DNA of 64,000 bases from Hyphomicrobiales bacterium (GTDB taxonomy: Bacteria; Pseudomonadota; Alphaproteobacteria; Rhizobiales; Devosiaceae). A program made the position numbers and the translations under genes. The notes under the pieces are model-generated. The model did not search any database and was not told the DNA's origin. It worked only from the letters and a program-made list of their open reading frames with translations. The DNA is taken from assembly GCA_026981645.1 (NCBI GenBank), contig JALSII010000001.1:1-64000 (forward strand), read 5' to 3'. This document shows positions 10,860 to 19,880 of the stretch, in pieces (position 1 is the stretch's first letter; every line of letters starts with the position of its first letter).

Positions 10860-11873
10860 ATGATAAAAACCCGGCATATGGGAAAATACAGAGGCCGCGA
10901 TGTGGTTCAGGCCACCCTGAAAAGCACCAGCGGTGTCGAAGTCGATATCATGAACTATGGCGTTGTGGTGCGCGACTGGCGAGTGCCAGCAGCAGAGGGC
11001 TTGCGTTCAGTGGTGCTCGGCTTTGAAAGCTTTGACCCCTACCCGGCGCAGCGTGCATATCTGGGTGCAATTGTTGGGCGGGTGGTCAACAGGATTGCAG
11101 GCAGCAGGTTTGAGCTTGCTGGCCAAACCTATGCGCTCGTCTCCAATAGAGAGGGTCTGCATCTGCATGGGGGACCGGAGGGGCTGAGTTCGCAGGTCTG
11201 GGACATGGAAATCGACAATGTCAGAAATCAGCTGCTGTTTTCTCTTCAAAGCACGGACGGAGCCATGGGGTATCCGGGAAATGTGCGTTTTGAGGCAAAA
11301 TACCATCTTGAAGGCAACCGTTTATGCCTTGAGATGGCTGCCACAACTGACCGGCCGACACCCATTTCGCTGGCACAGCATAATTATTTCAACCTTGGTA
11401 CCGGTGCCGATGTGCTGGATCACTCGGTCCGAATATCAGCAGACCACTATACTGTTCTTGACGACAGGCTGTTTCCCACAGGGGAGATAGTGCCGGTTGT
11501 TGACACGGCCATGGATTTGCGCGCGGCTCGTATATTGCGCGAGGCAGACGGCACCGCCATTGATTACGACCTGAATTATGTGCTGGACCCAAAACGCGAT
11601 GTAGCAAAATCCGTGGCCCGGGTTGAGGGGCCTGACGGAAAGCTGGCGCTTGAGTTGTGGACCGACCGGCCGGGATTGCAATTCTATAATGCGGTAACGA
11701 CGGATATAGATGTGCCGGGACTGGCGGGCAAGGCTTACGGGAAATATTCAGGGTTTTGCCTGGAGGACCAGATGTTACCTGATGCGTTAAACCATCCTGG
11801 TTTTCCTTCAATAATCTGCACGCCCGAGCACCCCTATACCCACTGGTGCGAAATAGAAATCAAACAGGTCTGA
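10860..11873 (+). CDS. galM: Aldose 1-epimerase (mutarotase)
   Basis: 337 residues, normal length. It interconverts alpha and beta anomers of aldoses such as glucose, galactose or xylose. Motifs: GLHLHGGPEGLSSQVW, the catalytic His in SLAQHNYFNLG, DYDLNYVLD, and the catalytic Glu in FCLEDQMLPDALNHPGF. The start has GGGGGA upstream; a second ATG six codons later is possible. Divergent from the LacI-type gene and close to xylBA, so it may speed xylose mutarotation for the isomerase. The sugar preference is inferred from context. Confidence 0.93.
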   Translation: MIKTRHMGKYRGRDVVQATLKSTSGVEVDIMNYGVVVRDWRVPAAEGLRSVVLGFESFDPYPAQRAYLGAIVGRVVNRIAGSRFELAGQTYALVSNREGLHLHGGPEGLSSQVWDMEIDNVRNQLLFSLQSTDGAMGYPGNVRFEAKYHLEGNRLCLEMAATTDRPTPISLAQHNYFNLGTGADVLDHSVRISADHYTVLDDRLFPTGEIVPVVDTAMDLRAARILREADGTAIDYDLNYVLDPKRDVAKSVARVEGPDGKLALELWTDRPGLQFYNAVTTDIDVPGLAGKAYGKYSGFCLEDQMLPDALNHPGFPSIICTPEHPYTHWCEIEIKQV

Positions 11874-11894
11874 AACGAGGACTGGGGGGCCAGG

Positions 11895-12479
11895 CTAACT
11901 CAAACTGACAAGACCCGAACCCAATGCACCAAGCAAAGCGGCGTGAAAGACAATGACGACAACCATGGAGGCCTGAAAGGATGGTTTGGAGCGCTTGTGG
12001 CGATACATATGCTGGGCAATCAGTCCGCCAATGATGCCGCCGGCCAGATCAATAAGAATGAGGCGGTTTTCGGTTATGCGCCATTGACCGAGGCGGGCGG
12101 CCTTTTTATCCCAGGAATAGGCAATCAGGGAAGCCGCACCCATGGACACATAAAGCGTGGCCAGCCACAGGGGTGCCCTGCCAAGCATCAAATCCACCTG
12201 CAACAGGATAAGCAGAATGGCGGCAGTGGCCAGATGCAGGGACAGGGGCGCCACCAAGCCGGTCCGGGTAGAAAGAATATCAACAGCATGGGCGGCAGGC
12301 CGCCCCTTGCGCCCCGCAACAATTTCGAGCTCCAGCTGGTCACCTGGTTTGGGACGGGGCATTTCAGGGTTCAGGGCCTTGATATGGACAAATACCCTCT
12401 CCGTACCACCGGGCAGACGGGCAAACCCGAAGCCGCGCTGGTCGTCCCAATCCACCAATTGTGCTTCTGTTCTTGACAT
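11895..12479 (-). CDS. Cold-shock domain fused to DUF1294 membrane protein
   Basis: 194 residues. Residues 1-65 form a cold-shock-like OB fold with the RNP1-like stretch QRGFGFARL and RVFVHIKAL. The second half is a DUF1294 membrane domain: hydrophobic helices near residues 80-95 and 100-120, then SWDKKAARLGQWRITEN, a conserved DUF1294 segment, and two further hydrophobic segments. This fusion is known from other Proteobacteria and its function is not established; nucleic-acid binding at the inner membrane is a guess. Convergent with galM, 21 bp apart. Confidence 0.85.
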   Translation of the reverse strand: MSRTEAQLVDWDDQRGFGFARLPGGTERVFVHIKALNPEMPRPKPGDQLELEIVAGRKGRPAAHAVDILSTRTGLVAPLSLHLATAAILLILLQVDLMLGRAPLWLATLYVSMGAASLIAYSWDKKAARLGQWRITENRLILIDLAGGIIGGLIAQHMYRHKRSKPSFQASMVVVIVFHAALLGALGSGLVSLS

Positions 12480-12584
12480 CGGGTATCCTGTTGCTCGCCG
12501 AAACCAGACTACACTCCATTGGGTTAAAATGGTCTCACCTACAGATAAAAAATTGCAGGTAAAGAGAGGAAACTTTGTGGCGTC

Positions 12585-14105
12585 CTACTGGCTGGCCAGA
12601 TTGAGGCGATAACTCAGGGCCTCGGCAATATGGGGACGCTTTACTTTTGCCGAAGCTGAAAGGTCGGCCAGAGTACGCGCCACCTTGAGCACTCGATGAT
12701 AGGCGCGCGCGGACAAAGAGAATTTTTCTGCCGCCTGCACCAGAAGAGCCTGACTTTCACTGTCGGGATCAACAATCTGTTCAATCAGCGCGGTATTGGC
12801 GGCGGCATTGGTGTGAATGTCGGTGACACCAAGTTCCAGAAACCTTTCCTGCTGCACTTCCCGAGCCCGGGCAACACGCTTTGCCACCTCAAAACTGGGC
12901 TCTGAGGTTCGTTTCCCGATCATATCAGTTGCAGAAACAGCAGGCACGTCAATACGCAAGTCTATGCGATCAAGAAACGGGCCGGAAACGCGCGCCTGAT
13001 AATCATCAGCACAACGGTCACCGCGGCGGCAGGTGTGGCCGGGAGTGCCGGCAAGCCCGCATTTGCATGGATTCATGGCGGCAATCAACTGAAAGCGGGC
13101 TGGAAAGGAAACGCGGGCATTGGCGCGGGCGATATGGGTTTCCCCCGCTTCCAGGGGCTGGCGCAGGCTGTCTAGAACCTGGGGCGAAAACTCGGGCAAT
13201 TCATCAAGAAACAGCACGCCGTTGTGGGCAAGGGAAACCTCGCCGGGCCTGACCTTGAGACCCCCGCCAACGAGAGCGGCCATGGAGGCGGAATGATGAG
13301 GACAACGAAAGGGGCGGCGGTCGGAAATTCTTCCTCCCGCCAACTCCCCGGCAATGGACTGAATCATTGAAACATCGAGCAGCTCGCGTGGATTGAGCGG
13401 CGGCAAAATCGAGGGCAGGCGTGCCGCCAGCATCGACTTTCCGGCGCCGGGGGGCCCAACCATGAGCATGTTGTGGCCTCCCGCAGCGGCAATTTCGAGT
13501 ACACGCCGGGCCACTTCCTGTCCGCGGATTTCGTCCATGTCGGGCAGGATATCACCAGACACCTTGCGCGCAGCAACCGGGCGCGGGGTCAGTTGGTTAC
13601 CGGCAAGATGATTGACCAGCGCCAACAGGCTGTCGGGCGCGATGATTTCAACATCCTCTCCGGCCCAGGCAGCTTCAGGACCTGAGGTGGCGGGACAGAT
13701 TATGCCCATTTGCCGCCCGTTGGCGGCAATAGCGGCGGGCAGAGTTCCCGAAACCGGCGAGATGCGCCCGTCAAGAGCCAACTCGCCAAGCACGAGAAAG
13801 TTCTGGGCAGCATCCGAAGGCACCGCCCCGATTGCCCCCATCAAACCAAGAGCAATGGGCAAATCATAGTGGGAACCCTCTTTGGGCAGGTCAGCGGGGG
13901 CCAGATTTATGGTGATGCGTTTAGGGGGCAGACTAAGACCGGAAGCGACCAGCGCGGCGCGCACCCTTTCCCGGCTTTCCGCCACTGCCTTGTCGGGAAG
14001 ACCAACAATGGTGAAGGCGGGCAGGCCAGACGCAACCTGCACCTGCACATCCACCAGCACTGCCTCGATACCGCGAAAAGCAACTGTTTGAACCCGTGCA
14101 ACCAT
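12585..14105 (-). CDS. comM: ComM/YifB-type AAA+ ATPase (Mg-chelatase subunit ChlI-like)
   Basis: 506 residues from the ATG at 14105 (MVARVQTVAFRG); an upstream in-frame ATG at 14147 adds 14 residues that do not fit the family. ComM is a hexameric helicase that promotes branch migration during natural transformation and recombination. An N-terminal Lon-protease-like domain carries GLPDKAVAESRERVRAAL and GSHYDLPIALGLMGA. The ATPase has Walker A GPPGAGKSMLAARLPSILPP and Walker B FLDELPEF. A Cys-rich insert follows (MNPCKCG, CRRGDRC). A stand-alone gene here; its presence does not by itself show competence. Confidence 0.93.
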   Translation of the reverse strand: MVARVQTVAFRGIEAVLVDVQVQVASGLPAFTIVGLPDKAVAESRERVRAALVASGLSLPPKRITINLAPADLPKEGSHYDLPIALGLMGAIGAVPSDAAQNFLVLGELALDGRISPVSGTLPAAIAANGRQMGIICPATSGPEAAWAGEDVEIIAPDSLLALVNHLAGNQLTPRPVAARKVSGDILPDMDEIRGQEVARRVLEIAAAGGHNMLMVGPPGAGKSMLAARLPSILPPLNPRELLDVSMIQSIAGELAGGRISDRRPFRCPHHSASMAALVGGGLKVRPGEVSLAHNGVLFLDELPEFSPQVLDSLRQPLEAGETHIARANARVSFPARFQLIAAMNPCKCGLAGTPGHTCRRGDRCADDYQARVSGPFLDRIDLRIDVPAVSATDMIGKRTSEPSFEVAKRVARAREVQQERFLELGVTDIHTNAAANTALIEQIVDPDSESQALLVQAAEKFSLSARAYHRVLKVARTLADLSASAKVKRPHIAEALSYRLNLASQ

Positions 14106-14263
14106 GACATAAACGCTAGCAGGTTGTGCAACAGCACACAAGAACATTGCAGGAACAAAATCAAACAGCCCGTGGAGTCGAGGATTTTGAGCTTTTGTGC
14201 TCGCCGTTATGGTGCCAAGAGACTATCCTTTTGAGAGCTTCATTACTCAGGCAGGCGACAGCA

Positions 14264-15415
14264 ATGTCAGAAAACCATCAGGACAAGCCGAACAGGCACG
14301 CTGACCCGTTTCGCTTCTGGCATTTGCGTTTCTGGTATGGAATGCGCCTTTCAACCTGGCTTGCCCTGCTAAAACGCAATAGATTTTCAGTCGCGCCTGG
14401 TCGACTGGGCCTTGCTCTTTCCACAACAGGCTTTGCCATTGCCAATTCTGTTTTGCGAGCAATTCAGGAGCTGGTATTCTACCGGGCCATCAGGCGCGCA
14501 ACGGTCTGTAAATCACCCATTTTTGTACTCGGTCACTGGCGTTCGGGCACCACGCTTCTGCACGAAGTGATGGTGCTGGATGAACGCCACTCGTACGCCA
14601 ATACCTATCAGTGCATGGCGCCCAATCATTTTCTTCTCACCTCATGGCTGGTGACAAAACTGCCGTTTCTGTTGCCCAGGAAACGCCCCATGGACGCGAT
14701 GAACGCTGGCTGGAATAAACCGCAGGAAGATGAGTTCGCGCTGGCAAATCTGGGTCAGCCCTCTCCTTACCTCTCCATTGCTTTTCCCAACGGGAATAAT
14801 GCTGAAGGGACGCTGAGCCTTGAGGGGTTGAGCGAACAACAGCGGGCAGGCTGGAAGGATACCCTTATGTGGTTTCTGCGTCGTGTCAGCCTGCACTCAG
14901 ACAAGACAATCGTGATTAAATCCCCAACTCACACGGCGCGGGTAAAAACGCTGCTGGAAATGTTTCCGGACGCAAAATTTGTGCTTGTGGTGCGTGACCC
15001 CTATGAGGTGTATCTCTCAGCCCTGAAATTATGGACAGCGCTCCGGCAGTCCCAAAGCCTGCAAACAAGCGATAATCACGACCTGAAAAACCAGGTGCTG
15101 GACGACTTTGAAACCATGTTCAAAGCCTTCGAGCGCGACAGAAACCTCATCCCCGAGAAACATTTGTTTGAAACCCGGTTCGAGGATTTTATTGACAACC
15201 CTGCTGGTGAAATGGAGCGGCTTTACAATGAGCTTGGACTTGGCGGATTTGAACGCTCTCGCCCGGCGGTTGAAGATTATTTTGCCCGGCGGGCAGACTA
15301 TCAAAGAGACGTTTATATGCCGAGGCCTGAATTGCGAGAAGAAATTGACCGGCGCTGGGGGCCTTATATGAGGCGTTATGGATACAAAAGCCCGGAGCGA
15401 GCAGGCACCAGCTAA
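14264..15415 (+). CDS. Sulfotransferase family protein
   Basis: 383 residues from the ATG at 14264; an upstream in-frame start at 14126 gives sequence with no family likeness. The 5'-phosphosulfate loop is GHWRSGTTLLHE near residue 90. The 3'-phosphate motif is FVLVVRDPYEVYLSALK near residue 245. Both bind PAPS, the sulfate donor. It fits the large bacterial Sulfotransfer_3 group. The acceptor is unknown: no glycan or lipid synthesis gene is adjacent. The 3' end overlaps the convergent marC by 4 bp. Confidence 0.82.
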   Translation: MSENHQDKPNRHADPFRFWHLRFWYGMRLSTWLALLKRNRFSVAPGRLGLALSTTGFAIANSVLRAIQELVFYRAIRRATVCKSPIFVLGHWRSGTTLLHEVMVLDERHSYANTYQCMAPNHFLLTSWLVTKLPFLLPRKRPMDAMNAGWNKPQEDEFALANLGQPSPYLSIAFPNGNNAEGTLSLEGLSEQQRAGWKDTLMWFLRRVSLHSDKTIVIKSPTHTARVKTLLEMFPDAKFVLVVRDPYEVYLSALKLWTALRQSQSLQTSDNHDLKNQVLDDFETMFKAFERDRNLIPEKHLFETRFEDFIDNPAGEMERLYNELGLGGFERSRPAVEDYFARRADYQRDVYMPRPELREEIDRRWGPYMRRYGYKSPERAGTS

Positions 15416-16041
15416 CCCAGAAGACCGCTGGTCTTAATCCCATCAAAGATGAACTGCACTGCCAGCGCGGCCAGCAAAATTCCGACAACCCGGGAAACTA
15501 CCGAGAGGCCGGTGAGGCCGAGCAGGCGCTGGATGGGAATGGCCAGAAGCAGTGTTATCCAGGCGACAAACATGATGGACACCAGCGCGCCGAGCACCAG
15601 CCAGAAGTCGGTATCAGTGGCGGCACCCGTGGTAAGAAGAATAACCGCGCTGATGGCGCCAGGCCCCGACAAAAGCGGCATGGCCAGAGGAAATACCGAG
15701 ATGTCATCGCGCTCCTGGCTTTCCACATTTTCCTGTTTGGTGGTACTGGTGCCACCCGAATGACGGGCAAAAACCATGTCGATGGCTATCAGCATCAAAA
15801 GAATGCCCCCGGCAGTTCTCAGGGCCGGTATGGTGATGCCAAACAGGTCAAGAATCTGGTTGCCCAGAAAGCCAAAGAACAACAGGATCGTGGTGGCAAT
15901 CAAAACACCACGGGTGGCAAAGACAAAACGCTCGCGGGCAGTGTTATCCTTGGTCAGGGCGGCAAAAATAAAGGCGATGTCAGCCACGCCAACGGTGGCA
16001 AAAAAAGTGGCGACGGCTACAAGATAGCTACTGGACATCAT
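15412..16041 (-). CDS. MarC-family integral membrane protein
   Basis: 209 residues with about six hydrophobic helices, e.g. VAVATFFATVGVADIAFIF at the N-terminus and GGILLMLIAIDMVFA in the middle. The MarC signature PLAMPLLSGPGAISAVILL is present. MarC proteins (UPF0056) are inner-membrane proteins once linked to multiple antibiotic resistance; that link was not upheld and the function is unknown. Convergent overlap of 4 bp with the sulfotransferase gene; 42 bp downstream of gshB on the same strand. Confidence 0.92.
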   Translation of the reverse strand: MMSSSYLVAVATFFATVGVADIAFIFAALTKDNTARERFVFATRGVLIATTILLFFGFLGNQILDLFGITIPALRTAGGILLMLIAIDMVFARHSGGTSTTKQENVESQERDDISVFPLAMPLLSGPGAISAVILLTTGAATDTDFWLVLGALVSIMFVAWITLLLAIPIQRLLGLTGLSVVSRVVGILLAALAVQFIFDGIKTSGLLG

Positions 16042-16083
16042 TGCTGTCTGACACAGAGAAATGCATGGCGCAAGCGTTGTGAT

Positions 16084-17031
16084 TTATCGCCGCTTTTCGA
16101 TGGCATCCAGTATCAGAGAAGCAATATCGGGGCCGCCAAAGCGCTTGATTTCGCGGATGCCCGTGGGGGACGTCACATTGATTTCGGTAAGATAGCCGCC
16201 AATGACGTCGATGCCGACAAAGATGAAATCCCGCTCTTTGAGGGCGGGAGCGATGGCGGCGCAGATTTCTTTTTCGCGTTCTGTCAATTCGCTCAGTTCG
16301 GGCCGACCCCCCACATGCATGTTGGAGCGGGCCTCCCCTTCGGCCGGAATGCGGTTCAGCCCCACATGCACCGGCTCCCCCTCAATGATGATAATGCGCT
16401 TGTCGCCCTTTCTGACATCGGGCAGGTATTTCTGAATCATGAAGGGTTCGGTGAAATTCTGCTCGAACAGCTCAACCAGTGACACCAGATTCTGGTCGCC
16501 CTCACGCAGAAAAAAAACCCCGGCACCACCGTTTCCATAGAGCGGTTTGACAATGATGTTTCCGTGGGTGTCGCGAAAGGCGTGGATGGCCTGCCGGTCC
16601 CGGGTAATCAGGGTGGGAGGCATCAGGTCAGGAAATTCCATGACCAGAATTTTTTCGGGCGCGTTGCGCACCTCGGCCGGGGCGTTGACCACCAGCGTTT
16701 CAGGGTGAAGGCGCTCCAGCATATGGGTGATGGTGATATAATTCATGTCAAAGGGGGGGTCCTGACGCAGCAGGATGACGTCAAAACGCGACAGGTCGGT
16801 TGTCTGAAATTCCCCGAGTGTGAAATGTTCGCCTTTGGGCCTGTCCGTAACCTGAACCGGGGCGGTACTGGCGCTGAGAACCCCGTTTTCCAGCCCCATG
16901 GAAGCCGGATTGTAGTAGAATAGCTCGTGACCTCGGGTTTTGGCCTCAAGCATCATGGCGAAGGTGGAATCTCCGGTGGGGTCGATGTCCTGAATAGGGT
17001 CCATCTGAACCGCGATGCTGAGATTTTTCAT
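16084..17031 (-). CDS. gshB: Glutathione synthetase
   Basis: 315 residues from the ATG at 17031 ([17 protein letters not shown]), which gives the normal length; an in-frame extension to 17115 is not supported. GshB joins gamma-glutamylcysteine and glycine using ATP. The ATP-grasp fold is visible: [17 protein letters not shown] (glycine-rich loop), [26 protein letters not shown], and the metal-binding end [20 protein letters not shown]. It lies 25 bp downstream of yraN on the same strand, so the rsmI-yraN-gshB group is probably one transcript. Confidence 0.97.
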   Translation of the reverse strand: MKNLSIAVQMDPIQDIDPTGDSTFAMMLEAKTRGHELFYYNPASMGLENGVLSASTAPVQVTDRPKGEHFTLGEFQTTDLSRFDVILLRQDPPFDMNYITITHMLERLHPETLVVNAPAEVRNAPEKILVMEFPDLMPPTLITRDRQAIHAFRDTHGNIIVKPLYGNGGAGVFFLREGDQNLVSLVELFEQNFTEPFMIQKYLPDVRKGDKRIIIIEGEPVHVGLNRIPAEGEARSNMHVGGRPELSELTEREKEICAAIAPALKERDFIFVGIDVIGGYLTEINVTSPTGIREIKRFGGPDIASLILDAIEKRR

Positions 17032-17056
17032 TTTTTGTTCCAGGGTCGGTTGAATT

Positions 17057-17437
17057 TCAGTTCGGGCGCGCCTCGAAGGCTCCCTGCAAATGGTGGGGCC
17101 AGGCACCGGGCGCAAGGAAAATTACATCAAAACGCAGATGTTTTTGCGCCAGTTCGGGGTTTTTCGCCAGAAAAAACTGGGCCGCCCTGACAATGCGGCG
17201 CTGGTTTACGCTGGCCAGCGCGTCATACTCATCCGAACCGGAACGGCGCATCTTTACTTCGACAAAAACAATGCTGCTGCCTTTTTTTGCGATGATATCT
17301 ATTTCGCCACCAGGTGTTTTGTAGCGCCTGTGCAGAATTTCATAGAGTTTGAGCCGCATATAGAGACGGGCAAAAGCCTCGGCCAGGCGTCCTCTTCTTT
17401 CGGCGCTTCGCCTAAGATTTGAGTTTGAGCGCTTCAT
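17057..17437 (-). CDS. yraN: YraN family (UPF0102) nuclease-like protein
   Basis: 126 residues from the ATG at 17437, inside the 3' end of rsmI (26-bp overlap). It has the PD-(D/E)XK-type core of UPF0102: an N-terminal [15 protein letters not shown], then the Asp in [11 protein letters not shown] and the Glu-Lys pair in VFVEVKMR. The family is predicted to be Holliday-junction or DNA endonuclease-like; its true role is unproven. The cluster rsmI-yraN with a neighbouring LpoA-type gene mirrors the E. coli yraL-yraM-yraN locus. Confidence 0.9.
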   Translation of the reverse strand: MKRSNSNLRRSAERRGRLAEAFARLYMRLKLYEILHRRYKTPGGEIDIIAKKGSSIVFVEVKMRRSGSDEYDALASVNQRRIVRAAQFFLAKNPELAQKHLRFDVIFLAPGAWPHHLQGAFEARPN

Positions 17438-18305
17438 CGTAAACCTGCTTGCGCCGGACCTGATAGGTTCTGGAAATCTCATCAACCGCAGTGCGCAGGG
17501 GCTGGGCTTTGAGGGCCTCTTCCAGAGCCTCTTTCCACAGACCAGCGTTGGCTTCAGAGTTTTCCAGCGCTCCGGCAACCACAATCACCACCTCGCCACG
17601 GGTTGGCTTTTCCGCCAGTTGCTCCACCAATGCGCCCAGCGGCCCGGCGTGGCTGCGCTCGAATTTTTTGGTCAGCTCCAGCGCGACAACGGCTTCGCGC
17701 TCTTCTCCAAAGCTTTCTGCCATGGCCGCAAGGGTCGCTGAGAGACGCCGCGGGCTTTCGTAAAAAACCAGCGTTTCACTTTTTGCGACAAGCGCCGCGA
17801 GCGCCTTGCCGCGCGCGCCAGCTTTTGCGGGAAGAAAACCAACAAAAGTAAAAAAATCGGTGGGCAGGCCGGCGGTGGCCAACGCAGCAAGCAGGGCCGA
17901 GGGCCCGGGCAGGGCAAAAACGTTCAGGCCCGCTTTGCGCACGGCCCGCACCAGCACAAAACCGGGGTCCGAGAGCAATGGGGTTCCGGCATCGGAAATC
18001 AGGGCAACAGCTTCACCAGCTGCCAGTCTTTGAACGATGGAGACGGCTTTTGCCCTTTCATTATGCTCGTGCAGGGCCATTTTTGGAGTTGAAATAGCGT
18101 AATGGTCCAGAAGCCGGGCGCTGAGGCGGGTGTCTTCACAAAGAACAAGGTCAGCGGCGGCCAGCGTCTCAAGCGCACGCAGGGTAATGTCACGCAGATT
18201 GCCAATGGGGGTAGATACCACATAAAGGCCGCCCGCCAGCGCCGGGGCTTCAAACCGGACGCCGGATATGGCAAAATTGCATCTGTTTTTTGCTAGGTTA
18301 TCCAC
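17412..18305 (-). CDS. rsmI: 16S rRNA (cytidine1402-2'-O)-methyltransferase RsmI
   Basis: 297 residues from GTG at 18305, preferred because AAAGGA lies at a good distance upstream; TTG at 18308 is the only near alternative. RsmI 2'-O-methylates C1402 in the decoding centre of 16S rRNA using SAM. Tetrapyrrole-methylase-fold motifs: LYVVSTPIGNLRDITLRAL, LVLCEDTRLSARLL, ALISDAGTPLLSDPGF, TFVGFLPAK and FYESPRRL. It is divergent from the LpoA-like gene with a 168-bp gap. Confidence 0.96.
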   Translation of the reverse strand: MDNLAKNRCNFAISGVRFEAPALAGGLYVVSTPIGNLRDITLRALETLAAADLVLCEDTRLSARLLDHYAISTPKMALHEHNERAKAVSIVQRLAAGEAVALISDAGTPLLSDPGFVLVRAVRKAGLNVFALPGPSALLAALATAGLPTDFFTFVGFLPAKAGARGKALAALVAKSETLVFYESPRRLSATLAAMAESFGEEREAVVALELTKKFERSHAGPLGALVEQLAEKPTRGEVVIVVAGALENSEANAGLWKEALEEALKAQPLRTAVDEISRTYQVRRKQVYDEALKLKS

Positions 18306-18423
18306 CAAATGTCCTTTGGCTGGTGAAATCTTTGCGCCTGATGTTTAATGCTGGTAACGAAGATTGTACACTGGGGCCAACTCGCGCGGCGCGGGATTGC
18401 AGTCGCTGGACATCAGGGTATTA

Positions 18424-18435
18424 GGGTCAGGACCC
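18424..18435. repeat. 12-bp palindrome-like intergenic motif, copy 1
   Basis: GGGTCAGGACCC lies in the rsmI/lpoA-like divergent gap. The exact reverse complement occurs in the rph/hrcA gap at 22453-22464, and a one-mismatch copy follows gpmA at 31295-31306. In all three cases it is non-coding and near a gene boundary. Confidence 0.45.
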
Positions 18436-18473
18436 ATATTTTGGGGCAGTTTTTATGACGAGGAATATATAAA

Positions 18474-19712
18474 TTGGCTGGTAGACTTCAGGTTCGCCCC
18501 CACGGTTTTGGCTGGCAGCAATTAAAGTGGGCAAAACTGGCCTTTGGCATAGGAATTCTGAGCCTCGTATCAGCCTGTACGGGGCTGTCCTTTCCTCAAG
18601 TCGGCTCGCCCTTCCCCTCGACCGGGGCAACGCAACTGCCCACTGACAGCCTGCCACCGGCAGCGGGGCAGGTTCTGGGAACCGGTCCGGTCCGGGTGGC
18701 GCTGCTGCTGCCGCTGAGCGGAGATGTAGCTCCCGTTGGCCAGTCCATGGCCAATGCCGCGCAACTGGCCATGGAGTTTATTGAACAAACACCCACAATC
18801 AACTCAAACATCACTCTTGTCATCAAGGACACGGCAGGCAATCCGTCAGTGGCCGCCTCCAGGGCAAGCGAAGCGGTGCGGGAAGGCGCCAAGCTTATTC
18901 TTGGGCCACTCAAGGCTGAAAGCGTACTCTCCGCAGGAGCCGTTGCGCGCTCCTCGGGTGTTCCCATAATCGGCTTTTCCAACAATTCAGGAGCGGCGGC
19001 TCCGGGGGTTTACCTGCTTAACGTATTGCCGGAAACCGAGCTTAAGCGCACATTATCCTATGCCCAATCGCAAGGGCGCAGGGCGTTTGCAGCGATTGTA
19101 CCCAATACTTCGTTTGGACAGATACAGGAAGGTGCATTCCGGCAGGCCGCTGCAGACCTGGGGCTGACGGTGAGGGCGGTTTATCGTTTTTCAAATGAGG
19201 AGGAAGCGCGTTCGGCGGTAGCTCAGGCAATCCCCTTCCTGCAGGATGGTTCCATTGACGCCCTGTTTATCCCGGATCGCTCCACGGCCCCCAGTTTCGG
19301 GGTTCTGCTGGAAGAGGCAGGCGTTGATAAAAGCAATCTGATGCTCATCGGCTCGCTGGACTGGACCGGAGACACCACTATTCCTCAGACCTCCTATCTG
19401 GCGGGGGCTATTTTTCCTGCGGTGGATGATGCCGGTCTGGCTGCGCTCACTCCCCAATATCAGGCCAGTTTCGGCGTACCCCCCCATGCGCTTTCAACCA
19501 TATCCTACACGGCAACGCTGCTGGCAAATTCCCAGTCGCTCTCCCAGAGCCTGCCTCCGTACGACCAGGGACAACTGACCCGCGCTTCGGGCTTTAACGG
19601 ACGTGACGGCCTGTTCCGTTTTCTTGCTGACGGGCGCTCACAATATGCGCTGACCATAAAGCAGGTGGTTATCGGGGGCATGCAGACGGTGGATGCGGCA
19701 AAAATTCCATAG
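18474..19712 (+). CDS. LpoA-like lipoprotein with periplasmic-binding-protein fold (penicillin-binding protein activator)
   Basis: 412 residues from a TTG start at 18474, supported by GAGG upstream and by the complete signal peptide it gives. The signal peptide has a hydrophobic core LAFGIGILSL and a lipobox LVSAC, with the lipidated Cys near residue 35. The mature part is a type I periplasmic-binding fold: VRVALLLPLSGDVAPVGQSM, GAKLILGPL and GVPIIGFSNN. Such proteins are classed with LpoA (YraM), which activates PBP1a in E. coli. Divergence from rsmI/yraN fits the yraL-yraM-yraN pattern. A role as an ABC-type receptor is less likely, since no transporter is adjacent. Confidence 0.85.
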   Translation: MAGRLQVRPHGFGWQQLKWAKLAFGIGILSLVSACTGLSFPQVGSPFPSTGATQLPTDSLPPAAGQVLGTGPVRVALLLPLSGDVAPVGQSMANAAQLAMEFIEQTPTINSNITLVIKDTAGNPSVAASRASEAVREGAKLILGPLKAESVLSAGAVARSSGVPIIGFSNNSGAAAPGVYLLNVLPETELKRTLSYAQSQGRRAFAAIVPNTSFGQIQEGAFRQAAADLGLTVRAVYRFSNEEEARSAVAQAIPFLQDGSIDALFIPDRSTAPSFGVLLEEAGVDKSNLMLIGSLDWTGDTTIPQTSYLAGAIFPAVDDAGLAALTPQYQASFGVPPHALSTISYTATLLANSQSLSQSLPPYDQGQLTRASGFNGRDGLFRFLADGRSQYALTIKQVVIGGMQTVDAAKIP

Positions 19713-19749
19713 TTTCTGCCTCGCGGACTATTGTTGCAATTATCGAACC

Positions 19750-19810
19750 ATCCCGGCCAGTTGAGCCGGGATCTCGCGGAAAGTGCTACAGGGTTCCGGA
19801 TTAAATCCGG
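19750..19810. repeat. Paired palindromes in convergent gap, REP-like element
   Basis: ATCCCGGC (19750-19757) pairs with GCCGGGAT (19765-19772) around a 7-nt loop. CCGGAT (19796-19801) pairs with ATCCGG (19805-19810). Sequences of the type CATCCCGG...CCGGGATC are dispersed palindromic repeats in many alphaproteobacteria. Here they sit between convergent genes and could act as a bidirectional 3' hairpin; no T-run follows. Confidence 0.5.
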
Positions 19811-19880
19811 GAGAGAATGCAGCAGGCTCACAAACTTGATTTTTGCAACACGCCTCGCCCGCCCCGGAAGCCAGCAGAGA

